Assembly: GCA_026120035.1 (NCBI GenBank)
Contig: JALRME010000008.1
Span: 1,178,001-1,242,000, forward strand
Source: Coleophoma eucalyptorum
Lineage: Eukaryota; Ascomycota; Leotiomycetes; Helotiales; Dermateaceae
Direction of reading: 5' to 3'
DNA: 64,000 bases
The translations under genes were made by a program, and so were the position numbers. The notes under the pieces were generated by a model that worked only from the letters and a program-made list of their open reading frames with translations, ran no database searches and was not told the origin of the DNA. Shown here piece by piece: positions 33,770 to 44,529 of the stretch; the stretch's first letter is position 1, and each line of letters starts with the position of its first letter.

Positions 33770-36068
33770 ATGGTCAGAACTACCATCGCCTGTGCTAGGT
33801 GCAGGTACGTGCTACTCGACTGCATTTCACAACCTGAGGGCCTTGGCCAAGTGCGTTGTTTCGATACTGCGGATAGTAACAATCATTGTGCAGGAGATCC
33901 AAGGTGAAATGCGTCCACGATGGCCAGCCACCATGCCGGAATTGTGTGAAGAGTCGCCGGACCGGTGAGGGAGAGTGCGTCTTAACAGGCCCTTTCGTGG
34001 GAAGGGCTCTAGAGCGCCGCTCATCTCGGGCAACTCGTGTCTCAATGTTGCTTGATGCATCTACGAGTCCCCGAACTCTGAGCTCATCTGTGGGAATGCA
34101 AGCTGTCACTCATAACACTCCGAGGCTTGTGGCAAGCCCGAGTCCCTCCACTATATACAATAGTGCCCCCCTCATAGGACAGCCGCAAGGCAACTCTCCA
34201 TATCAAGAAGATATTATCATGCAACTTCCTACCACTACGATAACCCAATCAGCATCCATTTTCACTCAGAAATTCCCCGAGCTTGCTTTTCTCCATTTGT
34301 CGAGTTTTTCTGGTAGTGCCAAGAGCTTTGAACATGTCCATCGTCGGGTCCATATTGCAGCTATTCTTTCTCTCTGTCGGGTATTCTTGCCACAAAACAC
34401 ACCTCATTTGTTGTCCTGCGAAGATTATGCGACTTACACTCGAGAGGGGCTGTTCCGTGTTGCAATTGATTCTCCTAGCATAACTATCGTTCAGGCCCTG
34501 CTTACCATTGCCATGTACGAGTGGGGCAATTCAAATGGATACAGGGCTTGGATGTATACTGGTAAGTGGAAATAATTATGGAAATAGGCTCAAGTCTCAT
34601 AATACCTTAGGCATGGCGATACGAATGATACAGTCTATTCAGGTTATGAAACAGGACCGAAATCGCTCAGAGAGAGAAAAGTTAACGCAAAATCGCACCT
34701 TTTGGGCTTGCTTTGTTATGGATCGCCTGGTGTTTTGCGGCAAAAGTCAGTCTCTAGCGCTTCCCATGGATCGAGTGAAGACCCATCTTCCCATAGGAGA
34801 CTTGGATTTTGCTTTTGGGAAGTCTTCCAAGCAATATGTTATGATGGACCTCGGCCAAGATCTCATGGCACTCGAGATGCATAATAACATCGATCACTGC
34901 TATAGCGTCTTAGTTCGAGGGTTTGATATATGTGCCGATGTGCTTGAGTTGATTATTAGTGGTGGGAGACGTCAAGCTGGAATGTCTAAGCCAGAAAACT
35001 GTCCATGGATGCAGACCTCCCCGTGGAATACCATCTATACAAGTCTAGAAAATTGGCGTTTTCATCAATGTGAACGGCTTCAATTTCCCTTGAGTTCGGT
35101 TGCTATCCATGTTTCATTAGGGCATGGCGAGATGTTCTCCTATATAAATCTTTTGTACTATGTATGGTACGTTCAAGACTGTTTTTTTAACTACAGTTTA
35201 GTCTGACTGCAGCATAGCATTTTATTCTTGAATCGCGAGTATATACCGTTCTTGCCTACATCTGAATCTGAGCCTAGAGGACCAGTTGACCCGCCACTTC
35301 TTCAAGCGTCAAGCCCAGATGGATGGTGGATAGATAGAGCTAGCGAACTCTTCCATGCAGCAGCATGTATAGCAAATATCTTGGAAGAACTAGAGGAGCT
35401 AGATAGACCTCTTGTAACGCCGTTCGCTGGATTCTGCGCCTTCTCCGCTGCAACAATGAATTTATATGTAGCAGCTTTTCCTAGGATGAACCTGGGTCGA
35501 AGTCCAAATGCCTCTGATTTAGCAAAACTCAACATAAAATATCTTGATAACTTTCGTCATCTTTGGAAAATTGGCAATGGTTGGGTGAGTCTCTTATGGT
35601 CCCTGTATCCTGCAAATCTTCTCTCAACCTTCTAACAATATTACGCTTTAGTGGGAAACCATCAAACAAACACGAGACATATATAACCATGCGACCAATG
35701 ATCGATCACGATTTCAAGGAAAGACACGTGCTGACTTTGTTGCTCTCGAGGCCTCCATCCATGACTATTCGGGTGCATCACCATTGAACGATAACGTCGT
35801 GCAGGAGACGAATTCGATTACTGATTCAAGAGATGCCACCCATAATGGCCAGGCAGCTGCAACAAACCGGAAAGATTCGACTCCGGTGTGCATTCACCAA
35901 CAAGAAAACGTACCTATAGAGCCAATCCTAGAGGAACAGAGCGGGGCCATGTCGCCTATAGAGCATGGGGTTTGGAACGATGTATGGTCCATGTGGACTG
36001 AGCCTCAGTTCTCCTTCACAGCTAGTGGCATTAGAATCGGCTCTAATGAGGATTCACCATTGCTATGA
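33770..36068 (+). CDS. Zn2Cys6 transcription factor
   Basis: Exons 33770-33804, 33894-34561, 34611-35161, 35213-35584 and 35652-36068 join in phase to 680 residues; introns are 89, 49, 51 and 67 nt. The first exon is only 35 nt and encodes MVRTTIACARC. The zinc cluster is C8, C11, C18, C26, C29 and C40 (CARCRRSKVKC, PPCRNC, GEGEC). The fungal-specific regulatory domain follows (VHIAAILSLCRVFLP, TIVQALLTIAMYEWG, NRTFWACFVMDRLVFCG, LPMDRVKTHLP, HSILFLNREYIPFLP). The C-terminus is acidic and Gln/Glu-rich, a possible activation region. It is divergent from the esterase and upstream of the aminotransferase and MFS pair. It is the best candidate local regulator of the metabolic block. Confidence 0.92.
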
Positions 36069-37062
36069 CTCGATAACCATGGGGATAAGCTATAGCTTCT
36101 TCGGAATTGTTATCGCTTCCGGGTTCGGGTCGGGTTTGCTTGGGTCGCTAACAGTGTCAATCAGAATTATATCGCTGAGGACTATTCGGGTTATAAAAGG
36201 GCAGAACAATCATGGCGGGATCAAATATTACAAACTATATCGAGGATTGGCATAACAACCTAGAAACGATATCCAATTGGCCCTATGGCCATCAATTCTG
36301 GTAAGACCCTAACCTTAGTCCGAGATAACTAGTACTAACATATCACAGACCTGCCTCACAGCTACAAACAACCCTTCTGCAGTTTCTCGCATCTACTCGC
36401 GGGCAATCAAACCTCATATCACGAATGGAAAAGCAGGAATTATCCTGCAGCGGCTGAAAGAAGTATTGCTTAAGGACAAGCTTCTTTTTGGGACTCACCG
36501 CGTGATGGATAACTTTCATGCTCTTACTATTTTATTCTCGTCAGTCTCTGCATTACCAAAGATTATATAATCTATGGATGATTACTTTGACCTTATCCTA
36601 CAACAAAAACTAAAGCTAATACAAGTCACATGATATCACCGTATCGCACTACGAGGTTTGGAAGTTCAGAAATAGATGTAGATTGCTATCAAATAAGAGC
36701 AAGTCGAATTCAAAATTGTATTTTAGCGCCGCTCTACACCCAAGTTAGATAGTACAGAAGATGCTTGGTTTGAGACTACTCAGCGTCAATTGAAAAAGCC
36801 GACCACCACTACGAGGATGGTTTGGTGGGTGCGTTTTCAGTAGGGGCGCTGGTAAGTATACTCAGAATTAGCGGTTTTCGTGTTCGACATACGCAATTAT
36901 CGATAGGAAGTGAAGAGACAGACGAAGAACTTCTTATTTTACTTAATATATTTTTCTCATCAATTGTGAGCCCAAATGCAATACAGGGGTAGTAATAATA
37001 ATGCAGATTACATATGCTTGGAACCCCTACTAACGCCCCTCCCTGTAACTAAATCATGCCTA
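36069..37062. other. Intergenic; holds one possible short gene
   Basis: Apart from the hypothetical frame at 36212-36570, no coding signal. The stretch 36100-36140 repeats GGGTTCGGGTCGGG, and the right part is AT-rich. Confidence 0.5.
36212..36570 (+). CDS. Hypothetical short gene, splice pattern unclear
   Basis: ATG 36212 opens MAGSNITNYIEDWHNNLETI and reaches a good donor (GTAAGA at 36301). The intron has a CTAAC branch and two CAG acceptors. The first (36348) creates an immediate stop. The second (36361) gives a product of about 66 residues ending at 36473. A different open frame, 36349-36570, contains RIYSRAIKPHITNGKAGIIL and looks more like conserved protein, but it does not join to the ATG in phase. 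It may be a fragment of a larger lost gene. No family recognised. Confidence 0.25.
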
Positions 37063-38581
37063 TTACTTTTCAATCTCATGAATATACTTCTCTTGCAAGT
37101 CATAAGCTTCTTTGAGCAATGTCACGATCGTCTTCAACTCAGCCTCCGACACCGTATATGGGGGACAAATCATGACGTGATCGCCATTTACACCATCCAC
37201 CGTCGCCCCGCCGGGATACAAAGCAACTCCCAAGTCAAATGCTGCTTTTTGTACTCTTAAGCCAAATCCAATAGACCTTGGAATTGTATCCTTCGTACTT
37301 TTGTCCTTTACGAACTCCAAAGCCCAAAATAACCCACGACCGCGGATGTCGCCAACATACTTGCTATCAGCAAAAGTTTCTTTGAGGAGTGTCTCTAAGA
37401 TTCGTCCCATCTTCGCGCATCGCTGAACAAGCCCCTCCCTCTTCATAATACGCTGCACCGCCAGCGCTGTAGCACAAGTGACAGGATGAGCCTGGTATGT
37501 ATGACCATGATTGAAAGCCGACGTGCCCTTTCTCAAGACATCGATAATCTTCTTGGAAATGATTGTCGCGGCAATAGGAGCATATCCACCCCCAAGCCCT
37601 TTTCCCACCACCACAATATCTGGCACAGCATTATCTTGCTCAAAAGCAAAAAAGGTGCCCGTCCGACCGACTCCACACATGATCTCGTCCAGGTGGAGCA
37701 GGATTCCATACTTGTCGCATAGCTTACGCACTGCGGGAAAATAGCCTTTGGGGGATGCAACGCAACCCGATGTAGCACCAACCACGGGTTCGGCAATGAA
37801 GGAGATGACATTTTCGGGGCCCAGGCGGAGAAACTCTGCCTCGATCTCGGCGATAAGCCTGGCACAGTATTGCTCTTCGGATTCAGATGCCAATGTATAC
37901 TGATAAGCGTATGCTGGCGAGACGAAAGAAACATTGGGTAGTAACATGTCCTGGTAAGGGATCCTCCGCGCTACAAAGTTAGAGACTGACATAGCTCCGA
38001 TGGTGTTTCCATGATAGGCCTGCCGGCGTGCAACAAAGTACTTGCGCTGTGTTTGGCCCTGCTCGAAGAAGTATTGACGCGATAGTTTCATGGCGGCATC
38101 ATTGGCTTCACTACCACTGCTAACAAAGTAGACTTTCTCGAAATCGTGCTCTAGGGTGATGGCGGGGTTGTGTAGAAGGATGTGGGCAAGTTCTTCTGAA
38201 GCATCTACCGTGTAGCTGAGTGTGTGGACGTAGCTGACCTTTTTCATTTGCGCCATTGTCGCCAACATAACTTCTTCATTGCCGTGTCTACCATGTTTAG
38301 TCCGAGGCCTTCCTATTCTCGTACACTTAAGAAATGACTTACCCAATACAGGCGACAGCAGCTCCGCCACAACCATCCAAGATCTTTCTTCCATCGCACA
38401 GGTTTAAATAAATACCAGATGCGCATGATACATTATGTGGCTGCTCAAGCAGGGATCGGTGAAGTAAAGAGGGGTTCTCAGCATCTTGAATTGGCATTTC
38501 GGAGATGGTCGCACTGGATTTGATTGGCGTGGTGATATTGTTCGCCTGGAAAGCCGTTTCGATCGTCGCTAAAGTAGCCAT
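37063..38581 (-). CDS. Class III PLP-dependent aminotransferase
   Basis: Exons 38581-38343 and 38287-37063 join in phase to 487 residues; the intron is 55 nt. The fold-type I aminotransferase signature is clear: CDGRKILDGCGGAAVACIGH, VYFVSSGSEANDAAMKLSRQY, RRQAYHGNTIGAMS, FIAEPVVGATSGC, LLHLDEIMCGVGRTG, and VVVGKGLGGGYAPIAA, where Lys309 should form the PLP Schiff base. YPGGATVDGVNGDHVMICPPY is near the C-terminus. Class III enzymes move an amino group from omega- or alpha-amines to a keto acid. The substrate cannot be read from sequence. No targeting peptide is evident. It faces away from the MFS transporter across a 437-bp promoter, suggesting joint control of uptake and first conversion. 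Confidence 0.94.
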
Positions 38582-39018
38582 TTTGTTTGGAAGTGTGAAG
38601 AGGTTCGATGAACAGAAGTAATGAGATCAAGAAATTGGAATTCAATCATACTTCTTATTTCTGTGAACTCAAAGTCCCCCAATGCTCCGATTAGTCCGGA
38701 ACTACAATTACTTTGTTGCTCGAAAGAGTGGACATTCTCTCGTCAGCTCGGGTTTGGCAAATGCGAGAGCCGAAATAACCCTATCTCGAATCTCGTTCGG
38801 GTTTGAATGATTTTCTCCTCGCGTCCAGATAAGAAGCCGCTCAATGATAAGGCGGGGAAAGTCGAATTGGCATAATACCTAACCGGTCCTAACAATGGGG
38901 TGGAATTTTTTCCATCTTCGAAAAAGTGATATCATGCGAGGGCCTCATCCACTATATCTAGCGACATAGCCTTCTGAACTGAACTACGGAGTTTTTTTGG
39001 CAGCAGTTTTGTCTCGCT
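38582..39018. promoter_or_regulatory. Divergent promoter region: aminotransferase and MFS transporter
   Basis: 437 bp between divergent starts. CGG-type half-sites occur near 38690-38700 (CTCCGATTAGTCCGGA) and 38790-38800 (TTCGGGTTT). No formal site can be claimed. Confidence 0.35.
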
Positions 39019-40724
39019 ATGTCTTCGAATACGATTACGAAGCAGCAGTCAGTGATTGACACATCCAAGACTGTCGACTCTGAAAAGAATGAGGTCTTGG
39101 TTGACAATAATGCTGATATTGGCCTGAAGTATCTTGTCCAGCATGATCGGGTGCAATACACTGAAGCAGAAGAGAAAGCAGTGCGATGGAAAATTGATCT
39201 CTGTCTTATGCCGATTGTAAGTCTCGTAATCCCTCCGTATACCTTATGACGACCACTAACAACACAGCTTGCACTTACCTTCGGTCTTCAATATCTTGAC
39301 AAAGTGACCGTCTCCTATGCTGCAGTATAGTTAGCACCCCTCTCCAAATCCAACCTCACGGAGTTTACTGACAATTGGCTGCAGTGGCATGCGCAAAGAT
39401 CTCAACCTCGTCGGCACCGAGTACTCTTGGGCAAATAGTATCTTCTACTTTGGCTATCTCGCCGGAGAAATTCCTGCAAATTATCTTATGCAGAGACTGC
39501 CCATTGGCAAATTCGCTGCTACTAATCTCTTACTTTGGGGAGTTCTGGTTATGCTTTGTGCGGTCGCGAAGAACTTTGCGGGACTGGCCGTGCTTAGATT
39601 TCTCATGGGATTCTTCGAGGCCGGAATAGCTCCTGCTTGGATCCATGTTACCGGAATGTTCTATAAAGGACCGGAGCAAGGGTTACGTTGCACCTGCTGG
39701 TACGCAATGGTTGGTATGTTGCCGCTTAACCACTTTTCAATTTTGCTATGAAAGACTAACGCCGTTAATAGGCATGGCAGCTATTGTTGGCGGCCTTTTG
39801 AGTTACGGCATTGGCCATATCAAATCTAGTGTTTCCCAATGGCAGCTCGTATTTCTCATCTGCGGCGGCTTCACCGTCTTGTGGTCAGTTGTCGTCTTTA
39901 TCTGGCTGCCCGATTCCCCTTTGAACGCGAGGTTCCTCGACGAGCGACAAAGAGGAATTGCGACCGAACGACTGCGCGGCAACCGCACCGGTATCAAATC
40001 CTCCAAATTCAAATGGTCCCAAGCTTGCGAAGCATTTCGTGACCCACAGGTTTGGATAATCGCCATTTGGGCTGGTACAAGCAATCTTCTGAATATTGGC
40101 GGTAGCTTTCTGCCCCTGATTATTCAAGAGATGGGTTTCAGCGGTCTCACGACAACTCTTCTCACTTTACCAGTCGGTGGCGTAGAGATCGTTGCGATGG
40201 GCGTTGCCGGTGGACTGTCCATGTGCTTCCTGAATGGTCGGACAGTTATTATGTTCATTGTTTCTCTTCCAACTCTTGTTGGTGCTGCCCTGCTCACAGG
40301 ACTCCCGCAATCCAATACCTGGGGTCGTGTCTGTGGTGTATGGCTATTATTGTGCATCCCAGCTTCATATGCTATTCTGCTCAGTCTGGTTTCCTCCAAC
40401 ATTGCCGGATTCTCGAAGAAGGTTACCTCGACGGCGATAATCTTTATTGTCTACTGCGTTTCCAATATCATCAGCCCACAACTATTCATTTCGAGTGAGG
40501 CTCCGGAATATGGCACGGGATGTAGGGCAATGCTGGTGTCTATGGCCATTACTCTGTTATTGACGGTTATGCTGGGAGGATATTATCTGTATGAGAACCG
40601 CCGACGGGATATTTTGTTGGCAATGACTCCACAGGACGTCATCGAGGCAATGGCCACGGAAAATGAAGAGTTTTTAGACAGAACTGACATGGAGGATGAA
40701 TTGAGATTCAGATATAGATGGTAG
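39019..40724 (+). CDS. MFS transporter, Dal5-like anion:cation symporter family
   Basis: Exons 39019-39216, 39268-39329, 39385-39713 and 39772-40724 join in phase to 513 residues; introns are 51, 55 and 58 nt. A hydrophilic N-terminus of about 60 residues precedes 12 hydrophobic helices. Family blocks include LQYLDKVTVSYAAVYGMRKD, YSWANSIFYFGYLAGEIPAN, LRFLMGFFEAGIAPAWI and PDSPLNARFL, then GTSNLLNIGGSFLPLIIQEM and SNIAGFSKKVTSTAIIFIVY. This matches fungal allantoate/nicotinate-type permeases, which import small carboxylates, ureides or vitamins with protons at the plasma membrane. The exact substrate is unknown. Pairing with an aminotransferase is consistent with uptake of a nitrogen compound. 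Confidence 0.93.
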
Positions 40725-41072
40725 AAGATGTCCATGTTTCTACAGTAATGATATGGGAAGAGAATGGAAATTCGTATTCGCCTCTAAAGGCATACATCTC
40801 CTTTTAGTAATAGTAGCCTATAAGAAATAATATTTAAGTCATACGTTAATGATTCCAAGGCCAGTATAGTTAAAGAGTGTAAAATCAAACTCCAACAACT
40901 ATCTCAGCGTATGATAAAATTATTATTTTAGAATTCTAATCGATTCAGACTAATTAAGAAGACATATTTATTTAAGTTATAGACAGTAGTTTAAGTAACT
41001 CCGACCTGTACATTCCCATCTCGATTCAACTCAATCTGCTGCATTCCGACCCAGGAGAGGTCGAAACAGCTA
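40725..41072. other. 3' flanks of convergent MFS and SDR genes
   Basis: 348 bp, AT-rich (polyadenylation-like ATAATATTTAAG stretches), no frame. Confidence 0.6.
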
Positions 41073-42110
41073 TCAATTCAAGGGCAGGGGCAAGCCCACA
41101 GCCTCATAACTCAACTTCCACAGCCTTTCTGCCGCTTCCGCATCGTATGTGTGAGGTCCATAACCCGGCCCACCCAGCAATTCATCTTCAGGCGCCGGCT
41201 TAGCTTCCCCTACATCAGATAGGTAAAGCCCGCCCTTGCCCTCTAAATCTGTAGCCACTGCAGCCCAAACGGGCGTAGCCGCTCCCTGAGCAATATTCTT
41301 TTCGAGATTCTGGAAAGCCCCGGTCCCGCCCAAAGCCGCAAAATCTTCATCGGTGGCATGTCGCATTCCTTCCGTCCCAAAAATAGCTCCTGGGTGAAGT
41401 GAAAATGCATGGAGACCTTGCGCTCCGTAGTGACGCTCAATGCTATTTGCCATGTATATGTTTGCCGTCTTCGACTGTCCATATGCTAACCACTTGCTAT
41501 GGCCTTCCAATGCAAAGTCCATATCGTGGAATCGAATGGGTGAGAGCCTATGGGCGGAACTGGCTAAATTGACGACTCTGCTTTGGAAACTAGGTGTGCT
41601 GGATTTCAGAAGCGTCGGTTTGAGAAGCTGGAAAAACAGGAAGTGTCCAAAGTGGTTGGTTCCCATAGCCATTTCGAAGCCGTCTACGGTCATGGTCTCG
41701 GAGGACAGTGAAATACCGGCATTGTTGATTAGCACGTTGAGTTTGTCGCTTCGGGAGAGAAAGTCGGCAGCGGCGGATTTGACACTGGCTAGGCTGCTGA
41801 GGTCCATGAGGATGAGTTCGATGGATCCTTTGCCTTGGCTAGTCTTGAGGATATCCTGAATGACCTCCTCGCCTTTCTTTATGTTACGCACAGTTAAGAA
41901 GAGTCTGGCTCCGGTTGCGTGAAGGGCTCTGGCCGTCTCAATACCCAGCCCGGCAGTACATCCGGTAACGATCATGACCTTGTCGCGTAATTTGCCAACT
42001 AGAGCATTGTCTTCGATAACTTGCAGTGCGGTTGGGCGAGCATCTCCAGGCCCTTGTGGATTTTCATGCTGCTTGGCGTATGGTCGGTAGTAAGTTGCCT
42101 GTGCCTCCAT
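41073..42110 (-). CDS. Short-chain dehydrogenase, retinol dehydrogenase/WWOX-like
   Basis: A single exon of 345 codons. The NAD(P) motif is TGCTAGLG (VMIVTGCTAGLGIETARAL); the structural motif is NNAG (LNVLINNAGIS); the catalytic YxxxK is YGQSK, preceded by a serine-rich strand RVVNLASSAHRL. The long substrate loop with FHDMDFALEGHSKW, followed by SLHPGAIFGTEG, is typical of the retinol-dehydrogenase-like fungal SDRs, which reduce or oxidise carbonyl/alcohol groups of hydrophobic molecules. The arginine in VRN after the second strand favours NADP. The gene is intact, unlike the SDR at 3.5 kb. It is divergent from the second SDR across 1.1 kb. Confidence 0.94.
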   Translation of the reverse strand: MEAQATYYRPYAKQHENPQGPGDARPTALQVIEDNALVGKLRDKVMIVTGCTAGLGIETARALHATGARLFLTVRNIKKGEEVIQDILKTSQGKGSIELILMDLSSLASVKSAAADFLSRSDKLNVLINNAGISLSSETMTVDGFEMAMGTNHFGHFLFFQLLKPTLLKSSTPSFQSRVVNLASSAHRLSPIRFHDMDFALEGHSKWLAYGQSKTANIYMANSIERHYGAQGLHAFSLHPGAIFGTEGMRHATDEDFAALGGTGAFQNLEKNIAQGAATPVWAAVATDLEGKGGLYLSDVGEAKPAPEDELLGGPGYGPHTYDAEAAERLWKLSYEAVGLPLPLN

Positions 42111-43249
42111 TATGGCGAACAGAAAGATCCTGGTACAAGTCGATTTGAAGTGGTGTTGAGGGTGATATTTGCCGGACGAACAGATATATGTCTTGGTATA
42201 AGGCTAATATTTAAATGAGAAGAGTACTATTTGCTTTGTTTAATGGAAAGAAAGAAACATTAACTTAGGTGCGAGATCCTATTAAATATGTGCTCATCCA
42301 ACACCCTACCCACCAGCATGAGCAGTTCCTAAGCGACGGTCAGTTATGCTTTTCGCCCGTCAGCCACCCGTCAGCCGGCCGAAGCTTGGCAGACCAACGG
42401 GGAACCGGCTTTAAGCATTCCACGTCCACACATTCAACCTAATCGGAGAATGCTTCCGCACAGGGAGAGAGATGTCAGCCCTTAATCAATGAAAAGTCGT
42501 GGAAACGGGCTGTTTAGAAGGCGCCGTCGCCATTGTCACTATAATGCTGGTCTCCATGTCTACACTTCCGGCAGAAGCGCTTGTAAAATAAAATAAAATA
42601 AAATAAAATAAAATAAAATAAAATAAAATAACATTGCATCCATGGATAACTCATACCCAATCTGAAAATTAAACACCATAATGTTTAGCTGATATCACTG
42701 CTGGCATAAGTCAAATATTGTTCATCGTGTTCTTGTCAAATAGATAATTCCAGTGCCATTGTTGCATGCGCTGCTCTGATCCTCCCATCCCCGATACCCA
42801 TATTTACGGGATGAGGGTGAAATTGGTGTGGGGTATGCGCTTCTATTCTATCACGCTGCGGCACTCGGACGCAGCTGGAAGAATTGTAATAATTCTCGTT
42901 CCATCCGTAACTCCACCGACCGGTCCAGTTGAGTACGGGGAGAGCACCAACATGCAAGATCGGCGTGCACGTGACACCTATGACAGCGTAGCCGGAGGTA
43001 GTCGGCCGAGCGGCGACCGTCCGATCCATCTGCGCTGCACATTTTCGACGGTGGTTAGTTTCACATCGACCTCTCCTTCTCTATTGAATAAGCAAAATGA
43101 AGTATATATATACCTTCAAAGAGCCATGGCTTTCAAATCATCAACACTGGATATCACCAACAACTTCTCCAGACTCATACGCATTGCCTACACAGCACCT
43201 GCCACCACCACCTCACAACACAACTATCAAATAACCCATCTTCTTTACA
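42111..43249. promoter_or_regulatory. Divergent promoter region between two SDR genes
   Basis: 1.1 kb with a repeated CCCGTCAGCC (42355-42380), the pentanucleotide repeat listed separately, and a GC-rich stretch at 42900-43030 with many CGG/CCG triplets (ACCGACCGGTCC, GTCGGCCGAGCGGCGACCG). A TATATATA element lies near 43105 upstream of the right gene. Frames inside are composition products. Confidence 0.4.
42584..42630. repeat. (TAAAA)n microsatellite, about nine copies
   Basis: Perfect pentanucleotide repeat in the promoter between two SDR genes. It is likely length-variable between strains. Confidence 0.95.
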
Positions 43250-44283
43250 ATGGCCGATTTAAAATCTCTCCCCAAAGACTGGGTTCGCACCTCAGGGCAG
43301 TTTACCCGAAAGGCCTACAACCATGCCTATCCGGCCATCGACCCCACCAAGGCCGGTAACTCACTCAAGGACAAGACGGTAGTAGTCACCGGTGCCAGCC
43401 GTGGTATCGGAGCGCTAGGAATTGCACCAGCCTTTGTCAAGGCTGGTGTTAAAGCCATAGTACTCATCGCTACGAAGGCTGCCGCACTAGCGAGTGTTGA
43501 GGAAGAGCTCAAGAAGATTAACCCAGCCCTTGAAACCCTAGCCTTGAGCGCTGATATCGCGTCTGCCGACCAAGTTGCAAAGGCGTGGGTCGAGATAAAC
43601 GCCAGATTCCCAAAGGTCCATGTCCTAGTCAATAACGCTGGCATTGAGAGTACCGACAGTGACAAGACCCACGAGCTGGATCCCGATATCTTTTTCCGAA
43701 ACTTTGTCAGTAGATCCCTTTAGCCGTTTTCCATCCCATCCCTCCCCCATCTACTAGTTTGAACAAGTCAATAGCTAATATAAGTATTTGAATTTAGGAA
43801 GTCAATGTTAAAGGCACGCACATGATGACACGACAATTCCTCATGGCCTCAGTGCCCTGGGCAACAACCACAGATCCGGTAACGCTTATCAACATGTCCA
43901 GTTCAAGTGCCTGGGGCGTCTGGCCATTTCTAGCCGCCTACTCCAACAGCAAGGCCGCCATGATCCACTACACCGCCACGGTTGCGGCCTCGTACCCGGG
44001 CACCGTCCTCGCCATTGCTATCAACCCAGGGATCAACGATACCACGATCCTGCCTGCATCTCTTCGCGCGGCTGAATTCGATTTCAACGACCCAGAGCTC
44101 ACCGGGGGTACTTTGGTATGGCTGGCGGCCGACCCAGCGAGGAGCAAGTTTTTGAATGGGAGGGTGCTCACTGTTGAGTGGGATATGGATGAGTTGGTTG
44201 CTAGGAAGGAAGAGATCATGAGCAAGAATCTGCTGACGATGCAATTGAATGCAACATTGGGGTTGGATCAGTTTAGCGACTGA
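43250..44283 (+). CDS. Short-chain dehydrogenase, classical type
   Basis: Exons 43250-43705 and 43798-44283 join in phase to 313 residues; the 92-nt intron has donor GTCAGT and acceptor TTTAG. TGASRGIG (residues 47-54) binds the cofactor, NNAG lies in VHVLVNNAGIE, NMSSSSAW carries the catalytic serine strand and YSNSKAA the Tyr-Lys pair. SINPGIND-like AINPGIND follows. The fragment RSKFLNGRVLTVEWDMDELV near the end is common in fungal SDRs that sit with other metabolic genes. The initiator was chosen because a TATA element lies about 150 bp upstream and the N-terminal DWVRTSGQFTRKAY matches the family. Substrate unknown. Confidence 0.92.
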
Positions 44284-44529
44284 GCCCGGCTTCGACCGTA
44301 TAGGCGAAAAGGGGGGGTCTTACACTGGAAGACAAATCTGTAAGAATAAGAATGTTTGCTTTGATAGAACTAATTCAATTTGAACAAGAAAAATGTCTGG
44401 CAATATCTTGTGCTCTACTCGGAGGCCTGGTTTATATTAAACCTAGATGACCTAGATGAGTAGAGTGTATGTTTATCTACCTAAAAGTGACCGAGTTCAA
44501 CAAACTGGTATCATCCCCGAGTCAGACGA

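Noticed and set aside
43930..44244. Minus-strand frame opposite the second SDR
   Set aside because: Antisense shadow of a GC-rich coding exon.
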